From contig PWPZ01000252.1 in the NCBI GenBank assembly GCA_003556985.1, forward strand, positions 1-6,609: DNA of 6,609 bases. Direction: 5' to 3'. Shown one piece after another: positions 1-5,758 of the stretch. The stretch is from Bacteroidota bacterium. GTDB lineage: Bacteria > Bacteroidota > Bacteroidia > Bacteroidales > PUMT01. How positions within the stretch are numbered: the stretch's first letter is position 1; each line of letters begins with the position of its first letter. A program made the translations under genes and the position numbers. The notes beneath the pieces are model-generated. The model searched no databases. It saw only the letters and a list, made by a program, of their open reading frames with translations, and was not told where the DNA came from.

Positions 1-122
1 TCTGGGATTATCTTGCAAAAGGCTCCGGGATAAAGTCCCTTACCGGTCTTTTTTATTGCGGCATGCACATCTTCTTTGGAGGCGGATACCCCTCGTTTGT
101 TATAACGAAAATCGGACGACAT
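1..122 (-). CDS. purM: Phosphoribosylformylglycinamidine cyclo-ligase (AIR synthase), N-terminal fragment running off the left edge
   Basis: Reading the minus strand from the ATG at 122-120 gives an uninterrupted frame of 40 full codons to the window edge. It begins MSSDFRYNKRGVSASKEDVH and continues through KGLYPGAFCKIIP. This matches, from memory, the start of the Bacteroidota form of AIR synthase, where RGVSASKEDVH and the AFCKI-P stretch are characteristic. The enzyme is cytosolic and closes formylglycinamidine ribonucleotide to 5-aminoimidazole ribonucleotide using ATP in purine synthesis. The ATP-binding and catalytic parts lie outside the window, so only identity and start can be judged. 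The start is separated by one base from the stop of the upstream GNAT/nitrilase gene, and no Shine-Dalgarno sequence is visible. The two are therefore probably co-transcribed and possibly translationally coupled. The assignment rests on a short stretch; other PurM-superfamily members are less likely. Confidence 0.8.
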   Translation of the reverse strand, partial: MSSDFRYNKRGVSASKEDVHAAIKKTGKGLYPGAFCKIIP

Positions 123-123
123 T

Positions 124-1689
124 CTATTCTGGTTTTGATTGATTTGCCATATTAGTTTTACGCGCCTTTTTCTTCCATTTCAAGGTATACAGATCAGGCC
201 TGCGGTCCTGCAGGTTCCTTACCGAACCATTGGTATGCAATTCCTTGAGCAGATCCAGGTTCACATCTGCAATGACCGTCATTTCCGTATTCGGGGTTGC
301 TTCGCTCACTATTGCAGTTGTCGGGAATGCAAAGTCGGAAGGTGAAAAAACGGCCGACTGTGCATACTGAATATCCATATTATTTACTTTGGGAAGATTT
401 CCCACGCCTCCGGCAATGGCAACGTAGCATTCATTTTCAATGGCCCGGGCCTGGGAACAATGCCTTACCCTGTTGTATCCGTTCTGGGTATCGGTAACAA
501 AGGGAACAAATAAAATTTCCATCCCCTGTTCTGCCATTATCCGGCCGAGTTCGGGAAATTCCACATCATAACAGATCAGTATACCGATCTTCCCTGAGTC
601 GGTATCAAATACCTTGATGTTGTCACCCCCGGTAAATCCCCAGCTGGTGAGCTCGCTTGAAGTGATATGGATCTTGTACTGCATATCCCAGGAGCCGTCG
701 CGCCGGCAAAGGTAGGCAATGTTAAAAAGCTTGTCGTCATAAAAAAGTGGCAGGCTTCCGCAAATTATGTTTACATTGTATGAAATGGCAAATTCAACAC
801 ATTTCCTTCTTATAGGTTCGGTATAATTGGCCAGTGCCCTCATGGCATCATACTCGGATAGATGATTGTACTTAGCCATAAGGGGTGCATTGAAAAACTC
901 CGGGAAAAGCACAAAATCACTCTGATAATCACTAATGGCATCAATAAAGAACTCCATCTGATCGGTGAGTGCATCTATTGAAGCAAGATGCCTCATCTGC
1001 CACTGGACAAGCCCCAGCCTGACAACCGATTTTTTCTTCCCTATTATCTTTTCTTTTTCCTCATAATAAATATTATTCCATTCCAGCAGGGTAGCGAACG
1101 TTTTCGATTCGGAGTCGCTGGGGAGGTAATTGCGGAGTATTTTTTTCACCCTGAAACTATTGGAAATTTGAAAAGTTAAGATTGGGTCATATATTTCCCT
1201 GTTCTCCACTTTTTCAATATATTGTTTGGGTGTATACTCATCGGCATAATCCTGATATCCGGGTATGCGACCTCCGGCAACAATGGCCCTCAGATTCAGG
1301 TTTTCACATAATTCTTTCCGCGCATCATACAGCCGGCGCCCGAGTCGCATGTTCCGGTATTCGGGATGGACAAAAACATCAACCCCGTAAAGCACGTCCC
1401 CATCTGAATCGTGCGTAATAAATTTTTCATCGCCGGTGATTTGCCTATAGGTATGTGAATCGCCGAATTTACTGTAATCAACGGCTATTGAAAGTGCACA
1501 GGCAACCACTTTTCCGTTAACTTCAACACAAATCTGGCCTTCGGGGAAAATATTAATAAGTTTTTTAATCTGGGAATATTTCCAGGGAGGCTCTTCAATA
1601 CCCTCATAAGCCATTTTCATTGCCTCTTCAATATCATCATAATCCTTCAGGGCCAAATTCCTAAGGATCAATGAGGTATCTTCATTCAT
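124..1689 (-). CDS. Bifunctional GNAT N-acetyltransferase / carbon-nitrogen hydrolase (nitrilase superfamily)
   Basis: This 521-residue fusion has an N-terminal GNAT domain (about residues 5-180) and a C-terminal nitrilase-superfamily domain (about 222-500). In the GNAT part, VDVFVHPEYRNMRLGRRLYD (103-122) is the acetyl-CoA motif A, although the first glycine of RxxGxG is Arg115. In the hydrolase the full catalytic triad is visible: Glu264 in FPEFF, Lys339 in YKIHI and Cys373 in ICYDVEFPE. The protein should therefore cleave a C-N bond in an amide, and perhaps also acetylate an amine. The same architecture and length are known as a family that includes B. subtilis YhcX, whose substrate I do not know to be established. 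There is no signal peptide, so it is probably cytosolic, and the C-terminal tail (505-511) is lysine/arginine-rich. The start at 1689 is the first ATG after an AT-rich leader. It is transcribed divergently from speA and directly precedes purM. A role in polyamine or amide metabolism is inference from position. Confidence 0.9.
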   Translation of the reverse strand: MNEDTSLILRNLALKDYDDIEEAMKMAYEGIEEPPWKYSQIKKLINIFPEGQICVEVNGKVVACALSIAVDYSKFGDSHTYRQITGDEKFITHDSDGDVLYGVDVFVHPEYRNMRLGRRLYDARKELCENLNLRAIVAGGRIPGYQDYADEYTPKQYIEKVENREIYDPILTFQISNSFRVKKILRNYLPSDSESKTFATLLEWNNIYYEEKEKIIGKKKSVVRLGLVQWQMRHLASIDALTDQMEFFIDAISDYQSDFVLFPEFFNAPLMAKYNHLSEYDAMRALANYTEPIRRKCVEFAISYNVNIICGSLPLFYDDKLFNIAYLCRRDGSWDMQYKIHITSSELTSWGFTGGDNIKVFDTDSGKIGILICYDVEFPELGRIMAEQGMEILFVPFVTDTQNGYNRVRHCSQARAIENECYVAIAGGVGNLPKVNNMDIQYAQSAVFSPSDFAFPTTAIVSEATPNTEMTVIADVNLDLLKELHTNGSVRNLQDRRPDLYTLKWKKKARKTNMANQSKPE

Positions 1690-1704
1690 AAAGTATATTT
1701 AGTT

Positions 1705-1768
1705 ATAAAATATTGTTTTGATCAGTTTATAAAATGTCGCATCACCGGCATTTTAATAAAATATTGTT
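1705..1768. repeat. Exact 13-bp direct repeat ATAAAATATTGTT, 51 bp apart
   Basis: ATAAAATATTGTT occurs at 1705-1717 and again at 1756-1768, with a shorter relative, ATAAAAT, at 1729-1735 between them. All three lie between the ATG of the GNAT/nitrilase gene and its candidate promoter, so they would fall in its 5' leader. They could be regulator sites, or simply chance similarity in AT-rich DNA. Confidence 0.4.
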
Positions 1769-1779
1769 CTCTGTTTCTT

Positions 1780-1797
1780 TATCTTTATGCAAAGATA
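1780..1797. repeat. 18-bp palindrome, arms TATCTTT / AAAGATA around ATGC
   Basis: The two 7-bp arms at 1780-1786 and 1791-1797 are perfect reverse complements around the 4-bp centre ATGC. The right arm plus the adjacent C reads TATCTTTG on the minus strand, an exact Bacteroidota -7 box. The left arm gives the near match TATCTTTA on the plus strand. The dyad may be an operator overlapping a promoter, or a chance product of two such boxes. Confidence 0.5.
1790..1797 (-). promoter_or_regulatory. Candidate -7 box (TATCTTTG) for the GNAT/nitrilase-purM unit
   Basis: The minus strand reads TATCTTTG from 1797 to 1790, an exact match to the TAnnTTTG element used by the primary sigma factor of Bacteroidota. 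Transcription would start near 1780-1785, giving a leader of roughly 90-100 nt before the ATG at 1689. No TTTG is found at the usual -33 spacing, which lowers confidence. Confidence 0.45.
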
Positions 1798-2003
1798 CAA
1801 AATTGAAGTTGATATTTATTTTTCAGCTTTCGGCGGGCTATTACATCAGATGAACGCTTCGACACATAATATCCAACCTCCCTACTTAATCAACTTATTC
1901 CTGATCCACATTAACTGAATTTAAATTTTTTTTCATACTTAACTCCTTTACATTTGTTATAAAAATACAATTCCCGATATTTTATTATCTTTATAATAAG
2001 AAT

Positions 2004-2055
2004 TCTGCAAAGCAAAACTCATTGATATCTGCATTAATTTATTTTTATTTGCAGA
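2004..2055. repeat. Three TCTGCA elements upstream of speA (two direct, one inverted)
   Basis: TCTGCAAA at 2004-2011 is matched by its exact reverse complement TTTGCAGA at 2048-2055, with a further direct TCTGCAT at 2028-2034. The direct copies start 24 bp apart. They lie about 100-150 bp upstream of the speA ATG, a plausible place for an operator. The sequence TTTATTTG at 2044-2051 overlaps the inverted copy and is one base off a TAnnTTTG -7 box. These are suggestive only. Confidence 0.35.
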
Positions 2056-2151
2056 CTTTTTTATACAAAAACAGGATGACAAATCGTCCAGGATGATAAT
2101 AATTATTGAATCACAAGTTTAATCCGACAACAAATTAGCAAATAGGATATA

Positions 2152-3543
2152 ATGAAAAACAAATACATTGACCTGATAGAGCAGACTTTTGAATTTCCCC
2201 AGAAAGAGTTCCGGATAGAAGAAAATGAGCTGTATTTTCATGACATCCCATTGATGGACATCATTAAACAATACGGCACACCTCTTAAAATCACCTATCT
2301 GCCGCAAATAAGCCAGAAGATACAGCAGGCAAAAAAATGGTTTAATGTAGCCATTGCCAAAGCCGATTATAACGGCGATTATCACTATTGTTACTGCACC
2401 AAGAGCTCACATTTTTCTTTCGTTGTGGAAAAAGTTCTTGAAAATGATGTGCATCTGGAGACATCTTCCGCATTTGACCTCAACATAATCGAAGAGCTAT
2501 ATAATACCGGACTGGTTAACAAGGATATATACATTGTTTGTAACGGTTTTAAACGCCCGCAGTATATTGAAAATATCGCCTCTTTCATAAATAATGGCTT
2601 TTCCAACACCATACCGGTCCTGGACAACAAGTTTGAACTGGATCAGCTCAACAAGCTTATCGATGGCAGGTACAAGGCAGGAATAAGAATAGCCTCAGAG
2701 GAAGAACCCAAATTTGAATTTTATACCTCCAGGCTTGGGATACGTTATAATGACATACTTTCCTTTTACGAGGAAAAGATAAAAACAAATCCAAAGATTG
2801 AGCTGAAAATGTTGCATTTCTTCATTAATACCGGCATTGGAGACAATGCGTATTACTGGAATGAACTCTCCAAATGCGTAGATGTGTATTGCGAATTAAA
2901 AAAGATTTGTCCGGAACTGGATTCATTGAATATCGGTGGAGGATTCCCCATCAAAAATTCATTGTCGTTCGACTATGATTATGAATATATGGCGGAGGAG
3001 ATTATTGCACAGATAAAAAATGTATGTGAGCGTAATAAAATACCGGAGCCTGACATATTCACCGAATTCGGATCCTACACAGTGGGTGAAAGCAGCGCTG
3101 TTTTATATTCTGTTTTGGGACAAAAAAGGCAGAATGACCGTGAACTATGGAATATGATCGATTCCTCCTTCATGACAACCCTTCCCGATACCTGGGCTTT
3201 GAATAAAAGATTTATCTTACTGGCAATTAACAACTGGGACGAGGAATACGAAAGAGTATTCCTGGGGGGACTGACCTGCGACAGTGAAGATTATTACAAT
3301 TCAGAGGCGCATGCTAATGCTATTTTCCTGCCCAGGGTAAGGAGCGGGGAAACACAGTATATCGGACTGTTCCATACGGGTGCCTACCAGGAATCCATAG
3401 GCGGGTACGGAGGAATTCAGCATTGCCTTATTCCGGCCCCGAAGCACATTATCATTGATCTGGATGAAGATGGTGAGTTAACCACAAAACTTTTTGCCAA
3501 GGAGCAGAGTCACAAGTCTATGCTTAAAATACTTGGCTATTAA
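2152..3543 (+). CDS. speA: Arginine decarboxylase, short PLP-dependent fold-III (alanine-racemase-like) type
   Basis: The protein decarboxylates arginine to agmatine, the first step of putrescine synthesis. Its 463 residues closely resemble the Bacteroidota proteins annotated as arginine decarboxylase and are much shorter than E. coli SpeA (about 658). Family residues visible are Lys84 in YCTKSSHF (the PLP Schiff-base lysine), His222 in LHFFINTG, the glycine loop NIGGGFP (260-266) that holds the PLP phosphate, Glu305 and Gly307 in TEFGSYTV, Cys376-Asp377 in GGLTCDSEDYY (the catalytic CD pair as in ornithine decarboxylase) and GAYQ (410-413). The usual EPGR arginine is Ser308, as I recall for this subgroup. 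Upstream AGGA (2144-2147) is a weak ribosome site four bases from the ATG. It is followed by agmatinase, which supports agmatine as the product. Decarboxylation of another basic amino acid or of carboxynorspermidine is less likely. The last seven codons belong to a tandem repeat that continues into the spacer. Confidence 0.87.
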   Translation: MKNKYIDLIEQTFEFPQKEFRIEENELYFHDIPLMDIIKQYGTPLKITYLPQISQKIQQAKKWFNVAIAKADYNGDYHYCYCTKSSHFSFVVEKVLENDVHLETSSAFDLNIIEELYNTGLVNKDIYIVCNGFKRPQYIENIASFINNGFSNTIPVLDNKFELDQLNKLIDGRYKAGIRIASEEEPKFEFYTSRLGIRYNDILSFYEEKIKTNPKIELKMLHFFINTGIGDNAYYWNELSKCVDVYCELKKICPELDSLNIGGGFPIKNSLSFDYDYEYMAEEIIAQIKNVCERNKIPEPDIFTEFGSYTVGESSAVLYSVLGQKRQNDRELWNMIDSSFMTTLPDTWALNKRFILLAINNWDEEYERVFLGGLTCDSEDYYNSEAHANAIFLPRVRSGETQYIGLFHTGAYQESIGGYGGIQHCLIPAPKHIIIDLDEDGELTTKLFAKEQSHKSMLKILGY

Positions 3544-3638
3544 CCCGTATCTTTGAAATCTTCTATGATTAATAACCTGTATTTTTGAGTCTCCTATGAA
3601 CAAAATACCTGGCCATTAACCCGTTTTTTGAAATCTGC
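3518..3638 (+). repeat. Three degenerate tandem copies of the speA 3' end plus spacer (45/31/45 bp)
   Basis: Copy A (3518-3562) covers the last codons of speA and the first bases after its stop. Copy C (3594-3638) matches it at about 38 of 46 positions by eye alignment, with one gap. Copy B (3563-3593) lies between them and has lost about 13 bp before its TAACC. In copy A the ATG at 3520 encodes MLKILGY and a stop; in copy C the equivalent frame from 3596 encodes MNKIPGH and a stop. The direction of decay suggests that the end of speA was duplicated in tandem and that the downstream copies drifted. Confidence 0.75.
3548..3587 (+). promoter_or_regulatory. speB: Two candidate -7 boxes (TATCTTTG and TATTTTTG) upstream of speB
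   Basis: TATCTTTG at 3548-3555 and TATTTTTG at 3580-3587 both fit TAnnTTTG exactly and sit at equivalent positions in repeat copies A and B. Copy C has only GTTTTTTG. The TTTG of the first box could serve as the -33 element of the second, but the 24-bp spacer is longer than the roughly 19-21 bp expected. Either box would give speB a leader of about 75-110 nt, so agmatinase may have its own promoter in addition to read-through from speA. Confidence 0.35.
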
Positions 3639-3668
3639 AACAATTAAAATATCATTTAACACCAAACA

Positions 3669-4529
3669 ATGACGAATTACGGAGGTTTACCCGGCGAATT
3701 TTCCGGCGAGCATAACGCAGCGATTGTAATTCTGCCTGTACCCTACGATGAAACAAGCACCTGGCAGAAAGGTTCCGACAAGGGTCCCGATGCCATACTG
3801 GAAGCTTCGGCAAATATGGAGCTTTATGATATTGAAACGGAAACGGAAGTGTACCTGAAAGGCATTTATACCTCCGATCCGGTTACTGAAAAGACAAGTC
3901 CGGAAAAAATGGTGGAGGCTGTTTTTTTCAGGGTAAGAGATTTTCTTGACAAAGGAAAATTCCCGGTTGTAATTGGCGGTGAACATTCGGTATCTATAGG
4001 GAGTATAAAAGCTTTTGCCGGTCATTACCGGGATCTCTCGGTATTGCAGCTTGATGCTCACAGTGACCTCAGGAATGAATATGAGGGTTCGGAAAATAAT
4101 CACGCCTGCGTCATGGCCAGGGCCAGAGACGTTGCTTCCATTGTTCAGGTTGGAATAAGGGCGACAGATTCAGTAGAATTATCGTCTATGGATAAAGAGA
4201 GAGTGTTTTTTGCCCATCAGATCCAGGAAAACGATGCCTGGATGGACAGGGCAGTTGAACTCCTGTCTGCAAACGTTTATATTACCATTGACCTTGATGT
4301 TTTTGACCCTTCAATAATGCCTTCCACGGGCACTCCCGAACCCGGAGGAATGGGATGGTACCAGAGTCTGCGTTTTCTTGAAAAGGTTGTGGCCAAAAAA
4401 AACCTGGTCGGATTTGATGTTGTGGAACTTTGTCCCGCCACCTCAAACAAGGCCCCTGATTTTATGACCGCCAAATTAATTTATAGAATATTAAGCATGC
4501 ATTTCAGTAAAAACACCCCCCGTAAATAA
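3669..4529 (+). CDS. speB: Agmatinase (agmatine ureohydrolase)
   Basis: This 286-residue, cytosolic, dimanganese ureohydrolase should hydrolyse agmatine to putrescine and urea. The metal ligands of the arginase/agmatinase family are all visible: His106 in GGEHSVS, Asp129, His131 and Asp133 in QLDAHSDLR, and Asp208 and Asp210 in TIDLDVFDP. The substrate-side segment NNHACV (143-148) and the conserved STGTPEPGG (219-227) and FDVVELCP (249-256) are also present. The length is normal for bacterial agmatinase. Among ureohydrolases, agmatinase is preferred over arginase or formimidoylglutamase because the gene follows an arginine decarboxylase. No Shine-Dalgarno sequence precedes the ATG, and the sequence from the first codon (MTNYGGLPGEFS) aligns with family N-termini as I recall them, so the start is well supported. 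The 125-bp gap before it is occupied mainly by repeats derived from the end of speA. Confidence 0.92.
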   Translation: MTNYGGLPGEFSGEHNAAIVILPVPYDETSTWQKGSDKGPDAILEASANMELYDIETETEVYLKGIYTSDPVTEKTSPEKMVEAVFFRVRDFLDKGKFPVVIGGEHSVSIGSIKAFAGHYRDLSVLQLDAHSDLRNEYEGSENNHACVMARARDVASIVQVGIRATDSVELSSMDKERVFFAHQIQENDAWMDRAVELLSANVYITIDLDVFDPSIMPSTGTPEPGGMGWYQSLRFLEKVVAKKNLVGFDVVELCPATSNKAPDFMTAKLIYRILSMHFSKNTPRK

Positions 4530-4570
4530 TTTAACCGGGGAATACAGCTTTTTTTCACGGATCCGGTTAA
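4516..4570 (+). promoter_or_regulatory. Overlapping inverted repeats in the speB-DHS spacer (possible RNA switch or processing site)
   Basis: TTAACCGG at 4531-4538 is perfectly reverse-complementary to CCGGTTAA at 4563-4570, extended by a G-U pair, with a loop of about 22 nt. A competing stem can form between CCCCCGT (4517-4523, overlapping the end of speB) and ACCGGGG (4534-4540) with one mismatch, followed eight bases later by seven T (4549-4555). Both stems use the same CCGG, so they exclude each other. GGTTAA is also tandemly repeated at 4565-4576. Function is not shown. Confidence 0.4.
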
Positions 4571-4613
4571 GGTTAAATAAAACTGAGTTTAAATTTTAAA
4601 ATATAAAGTAAAA

Positions 4614-5642
4614 ATGAAAAAAAAAGATCTCCTTAAAGATCCCGTCAAACATGCAGACATCAAAGCGTTTGATGCCACTCCCATAATAGAGTCAATGCGC
4701 GGAATGTCTTTTACTTCGCGCGACACTGCATCGGCTGCCGATATTTATACCCGGATGCTGAAGGAAGATGAATGCTCGGTCATGCTGACACTTGCCGGAA
4801 GCACCAGTGCGGGTGGCTGTATGCAGGTGTATGTAGACATGGTGAAAAACAATATGATAGATGCTATAGTTGCCTCCGGCGCATCAATAGTGGATATGGA
4901 CTTTTTTGAGGCTCTGGGCTTCAAGCATTACAAAGGTTCTCCGAATGCTGACGACAAGCAGCTTCGCGGGTTCTATATAGACCGTATATACGATACTTAT
5001 ATAGACGAGGAAGAACTTCAGATATGCGATCATACAATTAAGGAAATAGCCGATGGGATGGAACCAGGAGCATACTCATCAAGGGAGTTTATCAGGGAAA
5101 TGGGTAAATACCTGGTTAAAAACTCCAAAAAGAAAGATTCTCTGATACAGGTGTGCTATGAACAGAATGTTCCGATATTCTGTCCCGCTTTTTCCGACAG
5201 CAGTGCCGGATTCGGACTTGTCAAACATCAATGGGATAATCCGCAAAAGCATATTTCCATAGATTCGGTAAAGGATTTTCTTGAGCTAACCAGAATAAAA
5301 ATGGCTGCTCCAACTACCGGACTGTTTATGGTGGGTGGCGGAGTACCCAAAAATTTTGCCCAGGATACCGTAATTTGCGCGGAAATACTTGGTAAAGATG
5401 TGGATATGCATAAATATGCCATACAGATAACCGTAGCGGATGCCAGGGATGGAGCATGCTCCGGCTCAACACTCAGGGAAGCTTCCTCGTGGGGAAAAGT
5501 GGATACAGTATATGAACAAATGGTATACGCCGAAGCAACAACCGTACTTCCCCTTATCGGCAGTTACCTGTACCACAAAGGCGACTGGAAGAAAAGAACG
5601 AAAAAAGAATGGGGCAAAATGCTTGATAATACTGACCGGTAG
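4614..5642 (+). CDS. Deoxyhypusine synthase-like protein (probable aminobutyl transferase, homospermidine-forming)
   Basis: This 342-residue cytosolic protein spans the whole deoxyhypusine synthase fold. It has the NAD-binding segments TLAGSTSAGG (59-68) and ASGASIVDMDF (87-97), PAFSDSSAGFG (191-201), MVGGGVPKN (239-247) and SSWGKV (291-296), where Lys295 corresponds to human catalytic Lys329. By eye alignment Asp195, Glu289 and Trp293 match human Asp243, Glu323 and Trp327. The human active-site His288 is replaced by Asn247 or Phe248, and Asp316 by Cys282. Bacteria have no eIF5A, and some bacterial homologues make sym-homospermidine from putrescine and an aminobutyl donor; being third after agmatinase supports a putrescine-derived product. 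The exact product is inferred. The gene starts ATG followed by nine A (4617-4625), with no Shine-Dalgarno sequence but an A-rich leader. Length is close to that of eukaryotic DHS. Confidence 0.88.
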   Translation: MKKKDLLKDPVKHADIKAFDATPIIESMRGMSFTSRDTASAADIYTRMLKEDECSVMLTLAGSTSAGGCMQVYVDMVKNNMIDAIVASGASIVDMDFFEALGFKHYKGSPNADDKQLRGFYIDRIYDTYIDEEELQICDHTIKEIADGMEPGAYSSREFIREMGKYLVKNSKKKDSLIQVCYEQNVPIFCPAFSDSSAGFGLVKHQWDNPQKHISIDSVKDFLELTRIKMAAPTTGLFMVGGGVPKNFAQDTVICAEILGKDVDMHKYAIQITVADARDGACSGSTLREASSWGKVDTVYEQMVYAEATTVLPLIGSYLYHKGDWKKRTKKEWGKMLDNTDR

Positions 5643-5688
5643 ACGACCGGATTTGCAGGGGAGCCAGGGCGAAACATTTCAATCAGCA

Positions 5689-5714
5689 ACAGCCAGACAT
5701 TTCTGTCTGGCTGT
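5689..5714 (+). terminator. Intrinsic terminator-like hairpin between convergent genes
   Basis: ACAGCCAGACA (5689-5699) and TGTCTGGCTGT (5704-5714) form a perfect 11-bp stem around the 4-nt loop TTTC. It lies 46 bp after the stop of the DHS-like gene and is followed on the plus strand by the T-rich ATTATTATA, so it best fits termination of the polyamine cluster. On the minus strand it lies 44 bp after the OmpA-family stop, but there the following bases are not T-rich. A bidirectional role is possible. Confidence 0.75.
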
Positions 5715-5758
5715 ATTATTATACCCCGGGCAATCGCTTCTTCTTATGGGTTGTGAAA

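Larger units (their letters stand above)
1690..2151. other. AT-rich divergent intergenic region between the GNAT/nitrilase gene and speA
   Basis: This 462-bp stretch separates two divergent transcription units and must hold the promoters of both. I see no convincing protein-coding frame, tRNA or strong terminator in it. It contains an 18-bp palindrome with a minus-strand -7 box (1780-1797), an exact 13-bp direct repeat (1705-1717 and 1756-1768), three TCTGCA elements (2004-2055) and two CAGGATGA copies (2072-2079 and 2089-2096). It is unusually long for a Bacteroidota spacer of this kind, so a small RNA or long leader cannot be excluded. Confidence 0.7.

Noticed and set aside
2..142. Plus-strand frame open across the left edge
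   Set aside because: The minus-strand frame over the same bases matches the AIR synthase N-terminus with a start exactly next to the upstream stop, so the plus frame is a shadow.
988..1418. Plus-strand open frames across the GNAT/nitrilase gene
   Set aside because: They are shadows of a well-supported minus-strand fusion gene and show no recognisable domains.
2093..2122. Tiny frame MIIIIESQV with a stop, just upstream of speA, as a leader peptide
   Set aside because: It has no ribosome site, lacks arginine codons that would suit attenuation, and is what AT-rich DNA yields by chance.
3687..4103. A 138-codon open frame on the minus strand inside speB
   Set aside because: It is antisense to a complete agmatinase with all metal ligands, and its translation resembles no family I know.
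4617..4625. Nine A after the DHS-like start codon as a slippage or phase-variation tract
   Set aside because: It simply encodes a Lys-Lys-Lys start, and A-rich starts are common in AT-rich Bacteroidota. The downstream frame is intact.
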